Assembly (NCBI GenBank): GCA_031426355.1
Contig: JANPLD010000010.1
Coordinates: 1 to 64,000, forward strand
Source of the DNA: JANPLD01 sp031426355
GTDB taxonomy: Bacteria > Pseudomonadota > Alphaproteobacteria > Rickettsiales > UBA8987
DNA: 64,000 bases
Reading direction: 5' to 3'
Part shown: one piece after another, positions 51,823-59,949 of the stretch
Position numbering within the stretch: position 1 is the first letter of the stretch
How the letters are laid out: every line of letters begins with the position of its first letter
The notes under the pieces: model-generated
What the model was told of the DNA's origin: nothing
The model's database searches: none
What the model saw: the letters and a program-made list of their open reading frames with translations, nothing else
Program-made: the position numbers and the translations under genes

Positions 51823-51846
51823 TGCATCAATTTAATAAAATACTTT
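51819..51846 (+). repeat. direct repeat copy B (start of uvrD)
   Basis: Second copy of the 28-nt repeat, covering the uvrD start codon and codons 2-8. Copy A lies 630 bp upstream. Confidence 0.9.
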
Positions 51847-54029
51847 CTGAACTTAATCCTGCTCAGCTGGATGCCGTAAGCCATACCGAAGGCCCGCTTT
51901 TGGTGCTTGCCGGCGCAGGAACGGGGAAAACCAAGGTTCTTACCACGCGTATCGCCTATATATTGCAGAATCAGTTCGCCTGGCCAAGCCAGATTCTCGC
52001 CGTAACTTTCACTAACAAAGCCTCTAAAGAGATGGAGCACCGCATCCACCAGATGGTAGGTGATATTTCCGCAGGTCTGTGGCTTGGAACTTTCCACTCG
52101 ATATGTTTGAAAATGCTCCGCAAGAATTATGGGTATGTTAACTTAAAAGAGAATTTTGCCGTAATAAATTCTGATGACCAACTTCGCCTCGTAAAACAGA
52201 TCATGCAGGAGATGGGAATTGATGATAAAAAATTTAATCCTAAAGGTGTTGTCGCGCAAATAAACAAATGGAAAGATAGGGCGTTAACCTCAGAAGAAAT
52301 ATCAGATAAAGAAGATCTCACCGCTCAAGTTTACGATAATTACCAGAAAAGATGCGAAAGCCTTAATGTCATAGATTTCGGCGATATAATTCTGAAAACC
52401 ATAACACTTTTAAAAAAGAATTCTGATATTCTTGCCGAATATCAGAGGCGTTTTAAATATATCCTCGTTGATGAATATCAGGATACCAACGTATCCCAAT
52501 ATCTCTGGCTCCGTTTACTGGCACAAGGCTATAGTAATATCTGCTGCGTGGGTGACGATGACCAATCCATCTACGGCTGGCGTGGTGCAGAAGTTGGAAA
52601 TATTTTACGGTTCGAAAAAGATTTTCCGGGTGCAAAAGTAATTCGCCTCGAAACAAACTATCGCTCAAGCACGGAAATTCTTAACGCTGCTGACTCCGTT
52701 ATCGCCAATAATAAAAGTCGTTTAGGTAAAACACTCCATTCACATAATGGTTCTGGTGAAACGGTAAAACTGGTTTCTCTGTGGGATGATCGTGGCGAGG
52801 CAACTTATATTGCTGATGAGATCGAAGCACTCCAGCAGATCCAAAAACACCGCCTTGATAATATGGCAATTCTTGTTCGTGCTGGTTACCAGACGCGCGC
52901 TTTTGAGGAATGTTTCATGCGCCGCGCTATACCTTACCGCATACTCGGCGGTCTTAGGTTTTATGAACGTATGGAAATTCGTGATGCAGTTGCTTATATC
53001 CGCTCCGCTATAACTCCTGAAAATGATCTGGCGCTCGAAAGGATAATTAATCTCCCTAAACGTGGTCTTGGTGAAAAAACCATTGATGATCTTAAATTTC
53101 AGGCGCGCCAGCAAAATATTTCACTAAGTGAAGCAATTCTCAGGGCAATTCAGAATAAAACCCTCAAGCCAAAAATTTCCGAAACGCTTAAAAATTTAAT
53201 GTCTGATATCGCAAGCTGGAAGCAGAGCTTTTCTCATATGAACCATGCCGAGGCCGTTGAAAGGATAATCAGTGAGTCAGGATATCAAGCCATGTGGGAA
53301 TCTGAAAAAACCGTTGAAGCCAAAGGACGCTTGGAAAATTTGAAAGAACTTATAAGCGCCCTTACGCAGTTCCGAGATATCTATGAATTCCTTGAGCATG
53401 TAAGTTTAGTAGCAGATGCAGATGACAGGCCAGCCGAAGACATGCTTTCAATAATGACCATCCATGGCGCAAAAGGCCTCGAATTCCAGACGGTATTTTT
53501 ACCGGGTTGGGAGGAGGGTTTATTCCCGAGCCAGCAATCCATGGATGAACTCGGCAAGGAAGGTCTAGAGGAGGAAAGGCGGCTTGCTTACGTTGCAATT
53601 ACGCGTGCAAAACAAAAGCTTACCATAAGTTTCTCATCCAGTAGAATGGTTTTCGGGAATATCATAACTTCCATCCCTTCACGCTTTGTTGATGAACTTC
53701 CGCAGGATGCAGTCGAAGTGGTAAACCGCACCGGAATGGGCGCAAATTACCGAGGCCGCTTCAGGTCATCACTTGATAATTTCAGTAAAGATGAAACTCC
53801 TAACTTAAAAGAAAAAGCCGGAAGATTTGAAATACCATCTCTTGAAAATAATTTCTCCACCACAAAAAACAAAACCGAAGGTTCAAAATTCACTGTCGGT
53901 GATAAAGTCATTCATCCGGCTTTTGGCGTCGGCAGAGTTCTGAAAGTCAGCGGCAAACATATTCAAATAGTTTTTGAAAAAGCTGCAATAAAAACCCTGC
54001 TTGAAGATTTCATCGAAAAGGCTGCCTGA
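51822..54029 (+). CDS. uvrD: ATP-dependent DNA helicase UvrD/PcrA
   Basis: SF1A helicase for nucleotide excision and mismatch repair and for clearing RecA filaments. 735 aa. Motifs in order: Q-motif LNPAQLDAVSHTEGP, Walker A LAGAGTGKTKVL, Ia TFTNKASKEM, II LVDEYQDTNVSQY, III CVGDDDQSIYGWRGA, IV TNYRSSTEIL, V MTIHGAKGLEFQTVFLPGWEEGLFPSQ, VI EERRLAYVAITRAK. The C-terminus has the Tudor-like element FTVGDKVIHPAFGVGRV that binds RNA polymerase in relatives. No Shine-Dalgarno is visible; the start lies within a CtrA-like box. Confidence 0.97.
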   Translation: MHQFNKILSELNPAQLDAVSHTEGPLLVLAGAGTGKTKVLTTRIAYILQNQFAWPSQILAVTFTNKASKEMEHRIHQMVGDISAGLWLGTFHSICLKMLRKNYGYVNLKENFAVINSDDQLRLVKQIMQEMGIDDKKFNPKGVVAQINKWKDRALTSEEISDKEDLTAQVYDNYQKRCESLNVIDFGDIILKTITLLKKNSDILAEYQRRFKYILVDEYQDTNVSQYLWLRLLAQGYSNICCVGDDDQSIYGWRGAEVGNILRFEKDFPGAKVIRLETNYRSSTEILNAADSVIANNKSRLGKTLHSHNGSGETVKLVSLWDDRGEATYIADEIEALQQIQKHRLDNMAILVRAGYQTRAFEECFMRRAIPYRILGGLRFYERMEIRDAVAYIRSAITPENDLALERIINLPKRGLGEKTIDDLKFQARQQNISLSEAILRAIQNKTLKPKISETLKNLMSDIASWKQSFSHMNHAEAVERIISESGYQAMWESEKTVEAKGRLENLKELISALTQFRDIYEFLEHVSLVADADDRPAEDMLSIMTIHGAKGLEFQTVFLPGWEEGLFPSQQSMDELGKEGLEEERRLAYVAITRAKQKLTISFSSSRMVFGNIITSIPSRFVDELPQDAVEVVNRTGMGANYRGRFRSSLDNFSKDETPNLKEKAGRFEIPSLENNFSTTKNKTEGSKFTVGDKVIHPAFGVGRVLKVSGKHIQIVFEKAAIKTLLEDFIEKAA

Positions 54030-54033
54030 CTTA

Positions 54034-55296
54034 CTATATTTTCAATTGTCCTTCTTTAGATTGAGGGATTTGAATATGAAAATTTGTAGCAAATCCCGGC
54101 GATAAGCATCTATCTTTATCAATATTTGAAAATCCTGCGCTGAAAGTTAGCACCGGAACATTACTTTGCTCAAGTAACTCATCTAGTCCAAAACCAGTTG
54201 AGCCGGAACGTAAATGTAAACTTCCAACTTTAATATTTACTTCTGGGGCTTTTCTATCTTTTGTATATTGTTCAATATATCCCGTGCTGAAATCATAGGG
54301 TTTCCCGGTTATTAGATCTTTCCAATATAGGTTGGTTGGAATTGTACATTCGTTAAAAAATTGCTCCGGGGTAATTTCTTCTTCGATTTTATTACCTGTA
54401 AAAGATATTATATTTTCATTCTGCAATTTACTTAAATCTATCTTTCTTTTGCAATAATGTAATGAGCCATCTTCGAATCTTTCTTTTAAATAAAGAAAAT
54501 TAGGATTCATCCCATAATTTGCTGGGTTACTATAATTTATATTAGGCAATGGCAATATGACTGAACCATTTTTTCTTGCGGTATATATTTCTATAAAATC
54601 CTCTAATGAAAAATTCCCATTTACTTTTTTTGGCGGAATATCATCTGTAAAATTTGCAAAACTGGCTCTATCAATGCAATAATATATAAGATTCTTTATC
54701 ATCATTCCCTGATTTAACTGTAAAGCTTCTTTTAATTCTTGGTCCTTTAATTTATCTCCGGTTTTTGATTCATATAGGTTTTTAAATTGTTCTAACTCCT
54801 CTTTCCAAAAATTATGGTTTGGACTATCTCTATCTGTGGAATTTAAAAGATCCTGAAAAACTTGATCATCAGTACTGTTTAAAAGATTTAATGCTAGCCT
54901 TGAAGTTTCATTGGAATTATTTAGACCCTCATAAATTGAAATAAAATTTCTGCCGTCTTTTTTTGCCTTTTCAGCTTTTTGGGGAATAATATATTCAACC
55001 GCAACTATTTCTTCAGCTGTTTTATCATGCCTGTCTGCAAATATTGAAACAAGTGGAGAAGCTAGATTAAATATTTCATCTTTCCTTTCTTCAGGAGAAC
55101 CCGGATTTTCTGGCGCAATTAAAACTTGGTTGAAAACCTGATCTAAATATGTCCAATTCTCATAATTTATATTTCTATATTGCTCTGTTTCATCAAGTGG
55201 CGGTAATATAGGCTCTTCCATCGTTTTTATAGATTTTAACTCATTAAAATCTATATCCCACTTTCTGAAATCTTTTAGTTCAATTAAGCCTGCCAT
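54034..55296 (-). CDS. uncharacterised protein, 420 aa, behind a CtrA-like box
   Basis: Not recognised. Soluble, with no signal peptide, membrane segment or known motif; Asn/Leu/Glu/Phe-rich. The N-terminal third looks helical (ELKDFRKWDIDFNELKSI start). The C-terminal part contains a Gly/Ser-rich segment HLRSGSTGFGLDELLEQSN and ends in IQIPQSKEGQLKI. Composition is more AT-rich than uvrD next to it. Upstream lies a box GTTAACGGTTTCTTAAC (55354-55338) that is TTAA-N7-TTAAC in both orientations. It is convergent with uvrD, with 4 nt between stops. Confidence 0.72.
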   Translation of the reverse strand: MAGLIELKDFRKWDIDFNELKSIKTMEEPILPPLDETEQYRNINYENWTYLDQVFNQVLIAPENPGSPEERKDEIFNLASPLVSIFADRHDKTAEEIVAVEYIIPQKAEKAKKDGRNFISIYEGLNNSNETSRLALNLLNSTDDQVFQDLLNSTDRDSPNHNFWKEELEQFKNLYESKTGDKLKDQELKEALQLNQGMMIKNLIYYCIDRASFANFTDDIPPKKVNGNFSLEDFIEIYTARKNGSVILPLPNINYSNPANYGMNPNFLYLKERFEDGSLHYCKRKIDLSKLQNENIISFTGNKIEEEITPEQFFNECTIPTNLYWKDLITGKPYDFSTGYIEQYTKDRKAPEVNIKVGSLHLRSGSTGFGLDELLEQSNVPVLTFSAGFSNIDKDRCLSPGFATNFHIQIPQSKEGQLKI

Positions 55297-55310
55297 TTCT
55301 TTAAGGTTTT

Positions 55311-55354
55311 GTTATACCTAAAGAATAAAGTAAAAAAGTTAAGAAACCGTTAAC
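55311..55354 (-). promoter_or_regulatory. palindromic CtrA-like box upstream of the 54034-55296 gene
   Basis: GTTAA-N7-TTAAC at 55338-55354, a fully symmetric site. A TATAAC hexamer on the minus strand at 55316-55311 is 26 nt from the second TTAA, longer than at the other boxes. The box touches the stop codon of the NtrC-type regulator gene, so the two genes on the minus strand are separated by the box alone. Confidence 0.5.
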
Positions 55355-56826
55355 TATTCATTCACTTTCCTATAATCATCCATCTCCTCAACAATCCCTT
55401 CTTCAAGGCCGTATTCTTTCATTTTGCGGTAAAGAGTAGAGCGTCCGATTCCCAGAACTTTTGATACTTTAGAGATGTTATTATTGTGATAATGAAGGAC
55501 CTTTTCAATAATGTCCCTTTCGTACTCGCTCATATTCTTGAACTTTCCGTTAGATTTATTGAATGCGCTTATCTCTTCATCAGTTGAACTAAGCCTATGT
55601 GCAACTTCACTTTTTTGATGTGTACTTGCATAACTTGCAGATATCGCTTTCAGGATATTCTCAAAATCATCAAGCTCAAGCTTACTGCCATTACTCATTA
55701 TTATTGCGCGGTAAATGGAATTTTCTAACTGCCTTATATTTCCCGGCCACCAGTAATCTGACAGTATTTCTGCAAGCCTGTCATCATAAGTGATTATTGC
55801 TTTGCCTTCTTTAGCGCAGATTTTCTCAATGAAATAATTTATCAGCTCAGGTATATCTTCCTTTCTATCTCTAAGTGGTGGCACCGCTATCGGGAATACA
55901 TTTATTCTGTAAAGAAGGTCTTCCCTGAATAATCCATTTTTTACAGCTTCATCAAGGTTTTTATTAGTAGCTGAAATTACCCGTACATTTACTTTTACAG
56001 CTTTTCCTGCACCAATAGGTTCCACTTCAAAATTCTGCAATATGCGTAACAATTTTGACTGTGCTTCCAGTGGCAATTCTCCTATCTCATCTAAAAAGAT
56101 AGTCCCGCCATCTGCTTCGCGGAATTTACCAAGTGCCTTATCAACAGCTCCTGTAAAAGAACCTTTCTCATGCCCGAACAGAGTGCTTTCCACCAGATTC
56201 TCCGGTATAGCAGAGCAGTTCACCGCAATAAATGGTTCCTTATGTCTCTCACTATTGCTGTGAATAGCACGCGCGAAAAGTTCCTTACCAACCCCGCTTT
56301 CACCTGTAATAAGAGCCGGTATATTTGAATTTCCCGCCCTCGATGCAAGGTTAATAGCCTTCTTAAGCGCGCGACTATTACCTATAATATCGGTAAAATC
56401 ATATTTGTTCTTATTGAAATTATGAAGTTTCTGAACCTGTTTATTAAGACCTGAGCGCAGTTTTGCATTCTCAATACAAACCTTCATTCTTTCAGGGCCA
56501 TCTTTCTTTTCGATGAAATCAATGGCTCCCCGTTTAAGTGCAGCAACCGCCTTACTTACGTCGCCATGTGCAGTATTTATTATGATCGGCAGTTCCGGCC
56601 TGTTAGGGCAAACCCTGTCCAGAACCTCAAGCCCTGATACATCCGGCATTTGCATATCCAGTATAACCAGATCTATCTCTGACCCTTTGGGTGAAAGCAA
56701 AAATTCAACCGCTTCCGCGCCGGAATTTATAGCCGTTGCTTTATAGTTAAGCAGTTTCTCCATCGCCAGCTGAGTGGTCTTCAGTTGAAACTCATCATCA
56801 TCTACTACAAGAATGTGAAATGTCAT
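55354..56826 (-). CDS. NtrC-family sigma-54-dependent response regulator
   Basis: 490 aa. A receiver domain (VVDDDEFQLK, phospho-acceptor Asp57 in VILDMQMPD), an AAA+ domain (Walker A GESGVGKE at 174-181, Walker B GGTIFLDEIGEL) and a Fis-type HTH (NNNISKVSKVLGIGRSTLYRKMKEYG). The sigma-54 contact loop reads GSFTGA (222-227) in place of GAFTGA; this is a tolerated variant in some activators. It is the only enhancer-binding protein in the window and matches the rpoN gene at 25.6 kb. No sensor kinase gene is adjacent, so its partner is elsewhere. Confidence 0.94.
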   Translation of the reverse strand: MTFHILVVDDDEFQLKTTQLAMEKLLNYKATAINSGAEAVEFLLSPKGSEIDLVILDMQMPDVSGLEVLDRVCPNRPELPIIINTAHGDVSKAVAALKRGAIDFIEKKDGPERMKVCIENAKLRSGLNKQVQKLHNFNKNKYDFTDIIGNSRALKKAINLASRAGNSNIPALITGESGVGKELFARAIHSNSERHKEPFIAVNCSAIPENLVESTLFGHEKGSFTGAVDKALGKFREADGGTIFLDEIGELPLEAQSKLLRILQNFEVEPIGAGKAVKVNVRVISATNKNLDEAVKNGLFREDLLYRINVFPIAVPPLRDRKEDIPELINYFIEKICAKEGKAIITYDDRLAEILSDYWWPGNIRQLENSIYRAIIMSNGSKLELDDFENILKAISASYASTHQKSEVAHRLSSTDEEISAFNKSNGKFKNMSEYERDIIEKVLHYHNNNISKVSKVLGIGRSTLYRKMKEYGLEEGIVEEMDDYRKVNE

Positions 56827-56959
56827 ATTTAACTAAGGATTTAATTAACCGCTTCTAATACAACTCTAAGTTTAAAGAAAAAGCAACTAACAAAAATCCA
56901 TATCCCCCAAAAATATTGTTTTTTTTAACCCCAAGACCGATCAGGATACAACAAAAGTA

Positions 56960-56974
56960 TTAATGGAAGATTAA
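56960..56974 (-). promoter_or_regulatory. possible TTAA-N7-TTAA site upstream of the NtrC-type gene
   Basis: TTAATGGAAGATTAA, 134 nt upstream of the regulator start. It lacks the final C and has no well-placed -10, so it is weaker than the other boxes. The intergenic region 56827-57012 shows no other gene. Confidence 0.3.
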
Positions 56975-57012
56975 TAGATGATAAAATTTGAAATGATTTA
57001 GTGTTTGGTTTT

Positions 57013-57687
57013 TTATATCCTGAAAGCAAAAGCGCATTCAGCAAGTTCGCTTTCTTCCTTATATTCACCGCTTAAATAGCAGGTGGAGTTTTCCTGTTTC
57101 TCAGCCCTTAATATGCCCGTTTCAGGATAACCATCATCAACCATAAGGTCCAGTCTCATTGCTTCCTCAGGTGTAAGGGCAGGGGTAGTAGTAATGCCGC
57201 TTTTATTTGGCAGGCCTGAATATCCTATATAATTGAAATCTTCTTCCTCATTATAATTGAAATAAAATACGGCTTTGTGCCTTTTATCAAAAGGTGAGTT
57301 ATAATCCGCTATCATCCATTGCGGTTTCTCGGCCTTCCACTTACCCGATAATTTCACCGGGCTCTCAAGCAATTTCGCCAGTTGCAGATGCTGCCACGCC
57401 AAAATGCCTTCGCCTTCCTCAAAAGATATCTTTCTGTCATTATTACCGTCAGATGTAACTTCCTTCCAGTAGAACGTTGCTTTATCCACATCACCCGGCA
57501 GGCCGTTATATATATTATTGAATGAGAGCGCTGAGTATTTATATTTCTGCAGATTACCTGCAAGTTCCCTTATCTTGAACTCCTTATTAACATTTTTCGT
57601 TATTATTACAGCGAATATCACCATCCCGAATAATACAATTAATGTAAATATCTGGAGGAAATTAAAATTCTTGAAACTTCTTTGCAT
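57013..57687 (-). CDS. pseudopilin-like secreted protein without canonical prepilin site
   Basis: 224 aa. A hydrophobic N-terminal helix (FLQIFTLIVLFGMVIFAVIIT) is followed by a globular domain with YNGLPGDVDKATFYW, DGNNDRKISFEEGEG and AWQHLQLAKLLESP. This order is typical of type II/IV pseudopilin-like proteins seen in alphaproteobacteria. The peptidase signature (Gly before Phe, Glu at +5) is absent, so processing may not occur and the helix may act as an anchor. Two cysteines near the end could form a disulfide. No pil or gsp genes are nearby. Confidence 0.65.
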   Translation of the reverse strand: MQRSFKNFNFLQIFTLIVLFGMVIFAVIITKNVNKEFKIRELAGNLQKYKYSALSFNNIYNGLPGDVDKATFYWKEVTSDGNNDRKISFEEGEGILAWQHLQLAKLLESPVKLSGKWKAEKPQWMIADYNSPFDKRHKAVFYFNYNEEEDFNYIGYSGLPNKSGITTTPALTPEEAMRLDLMVDDGYPETGILRAEKQENSTCYLSGEYKEESELAECAFAFRI

Positions 57688-57730
57688 AATGGAAAATTAT
57701 ATTTCAACTTTTATAACCTGCGTAATCTAT

Positions 57731-58753
57731 CTAAGCAACACCTAGCTTTTTCTGCAGGTCAGTTGATGAAGTTGTGTATTGGAACCGTGGTTTTTTCCCC
57801 GGGAACACATACTCATATGCAGCCGTCGCCATAAGCGCTGCCTCATGAAAACCGGAAAGTATCAGTTTCAGTTTACCCGGGTAATAATTTATATCCCCTA
57901 TGGCAAATATCCCTTTCTCACTGGTCTCAAACTTTTCCGTATCAACCGGTACAAGGTTTTTCTCTAGATTTAAACCCCAGTTAGCAACCGGCCCAAGCTT
58001 CATAGTAAGCCCAAAAAATGGCAGCATGGTATCACATTCATGATCATATGCCCTACCTTCATTATCAGTTATCTGGATGGATTTAAGGTTGCCTTCACTC
58101 CCCGCAAGTCCCGTAACCTGACCAAATATTAATTTGATTTTATTCTCGGCGTCAAGCTGTCTCATTTTTTCAACCGATGCCGGCGCCGCGCGGAAATCAT
58201 CCCTGCGATGTATCAATGTAACTGATTTAGCTACTGTGTGCAGATTCAATGTCCAGTCCAGCGCAGAATCTCCGCCACCAACTATCACAAGATCTTTATC
58301 CCTAAAATTTTCAATTTTCCTGACAGAATAAAAAACTGATTTCCCCTCATACGCATCAATTCCCTGTATCGGTGGTTTCTTAGGCGTAAAGCTTCCACCG
58401 CCTGCCGCGATAACAACTACGGGAGCAACAAATTCATTACCTTCATCAGTGGTTACTTTGAACTTATTATTTTCCAGTTTTTCAAGGCTCTCAACCATCT
58501 GGCCAAGATTAAGATTATAACTGAACGGTTTTATCTGCTCAAGAAGATGGTCCGTAAGTTCCTGTCCGGTGCATTTAGGTATAGCCGGAATGTCATATAT
58601 TGGCTTTTCAGGATATAACTCCGCACATTGCCCGCCGGGCTTTTCAAGTATATCAATAAGTTCACATTTCATTCCGTGAAGTCCAAGTTCAAACACGGAG
58701 AATAAACCCACAGGCCCAGCACCAATTATTACTACGTCAGTCTCTTTATTCAT
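57731..58753 (-). CDS. ferredoxin-NADP+ reductase, thioredoxin-reductase-like (YumC type)
   Basis: 340 aa, two-domain FAD/NADP flavoprotein. FAD motif VVIIGAGPVGLFSVFELGLHG, NADP motif LVIVGGGDSALDWTLNL, and C-terminal GIFAIGDINYYPGKLKLILSGFHEAALMA. There is no CxxC between the domains, which separates it from TrxB and fits the ferredoxin-NADP reductase group. It would supply reduced ferredoxin or NADPH. It precedes the pseudopilin-like gene and follows cheD on the same strand. Confidence 0.9.
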   Translation of the reverse strand: MNKETDVVIIGAGPVGLFSVFELGLHGMKCELIDILEKPGGQCAELYPEKPIYDIPAIPKCTGQELTDHLLEQIKPFSYNLNLGQMVESLEKLENNKFKVTTDEGNEFVAPVVVIAAGGGSFTPKKPPIQGIDAYEGKSVFYSVRKIENFRDKDLVIVGGGDSALDWTLNLHTVAKSVTLIHRRDDFRAAPASVEKMRQLDAENKIKLIFGQVTGLAGSEGNLKSIQITDNEGRAYDHECDTMLPFFGLTMKLGPVANWGLNLEKNLVPVDTEKFETSEKGIFAIGDINYYPGKLKLILSGFHEAALMATAAYEYVFPGKKPRFQYTTSSTDLQKKLGVA

Positions 58754-58840
58754 ATAATATTTTCTAGGTAAAGCCTAAGCTTTAGGGATAATATTGGAAG
58801 TTTCAACTTCAAATTTCAGCTTGGGGATATGCAGGTGAGC

Positions 58841-59425
58841 CTAATTATAATTATCCAGATGCTCTTTTTCACTATCAAAGATCATAAGATCTTCTTTTCT
58901 TTTTAGTTTTCTAATTAAAGCCCTGCCAGTATCTGCAAAATAATGAACCCTTCTTGGGAACTCACCTTCAATATCTTCCGCTTTTAAAATTATATTCTCA
59001 CTTTTAAGAAATTCTTTCACGAATTTAATATTATTATTCCTTATTGCCGGATATCCCACCGCGCCGCCAAATATCTTGGCTTCAAGATTTTCCTTTTCAG
59101 CGCCGTATAAAACTAATTTATTTACCAGCTGTCTTAAAACAGGCGTGCCGACCTTTGATGCGTTGAACTCCGGAAGTATTATATGGCACATGCCGCCAAT
59201 ATGCTTAACCGTATCATTAAAGCAAACCGCAACACATGAGCCAAGTATCGTAACCAGCATTTCGCGCGGTTCCGTGCTTACATAAAAATCACCCGTAACT
59301 AATTTCACTACGGTCATTTCCATATTCTGGTCGTAATATCTCTTTACGCCGTCATAAAGCCCGCCGATCTGGATCTTCTCCGTATCTGTTCTTCTTATCG
59401 GGATTTTATTCTGCGCTGCCGCCAT
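58841..59425 (-). CDS. cheD: chemoreceptor glutamine deamidase CheD
   Basis: Deamidates glutamines on chemoreceptors and can bind CheC. 194 aa, longer than many CheDs because of a 45-residue N-terminal extension. The active-site Cys64 is in TILGSCVAVCF and His81 in GGMCHIILPE, with KIFGGAVG also conserved. It is preceded by cheW (gap 4 nt) in the same transcript, after era. Confidence 0.93.
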   Translation of the reverse strand: MAAAQNKIPIRRTDTEKIQIGGLYDGVKRYYDQNMEMTVVKLVTGDFYVSTEPREMLVTILGSCVAVCFNDTVKHIGGMCHIILPEFNASKVGTPVLRQLVNKLVLYGAEKENLEAKIFGGAVGYPAIRNNNIKFVKEFLKSENIILKAEDIEGEFPRRVHYFADTGRALIRKLKRKEDLMIFDSEKEHLDNYN

Positions 59426-59429
59426 ATTA

Positions 59430-59948
59430 TTAGAGCCTTTGAAAATTTTTTAACTGGTCAGCATCAATAACTAATAATTTTTTATTTTTATACTGGATAA
59501 TTCCGGTAATTGATTTTTCCAATTCAGTATTTGCAGGTTTTATTTCTGCTTCCTCAATAGTCAAGATTTCTGAAACACCATTTGCAAGAAGGCCGATTAT
59601 TTTTTCCTTTACCTGAATTACCAGCACAATATTTTTATCATCAGCAGGCGTAACTCCCTGGCCAAAATATTTGTTAAGGTCGATCAGTTCATTACTGGTA
59701 TTCACCCAGCTTTCTATCTTGATAACACTCATAATATCAATCGCATACTCACTTTTTTCCACATGGAAATTTATGAATTTTTTTGTAGTTTCGATCTTCT
59801 GTTCTAGAACTGGTTTTTTCTTTTTTTCAATAACCGCTTTCGGCGCAGCCTTCACTATGGAAATTGTTCTGCGACTACCTTTAGCGGCTTCCTTAAGCAT
59901 TTTAAGGTCTTCTTTGATTGAGGCTTTTGCAATGGTTTTTCTTGGCAT
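59430..59948 (-). CDS. cheW: CheW-domain protein with basic N-terminus
   Basis: 172 aa. Residues about 55-172 match the CheW fold that couples receptors to CheA: FINFHVEKSEYAIDIMSVIKIESW, then VLVIQVKEKIIGLLANGVSEIL and GIIQYKNKKLLVIDADQL. The first 50 residues are Lys/Ala-rich and absent from ordinary CheW, so it may be a specialised adaptor. The ATG is 1 nt after the era stop, a tight coupling. Confidence 0.87.
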   Translation of the reverse strand: MPRKTIAKASIKEDLKMLKEAAKGSRRTISIVKAAPKAVIEKKKKPVLEQKIETTKKFINFHVEKSEYAIDIMSVIKIESWVNTSNELIDLNKYFGQGVTPADDKNIVLVIQVKEKIIGLLANGVSEILTIEEAEIKPANTELEKSITGIIQYKNKKLLVIDADQLKNFQRL

Positions 59949-59949
59949 A

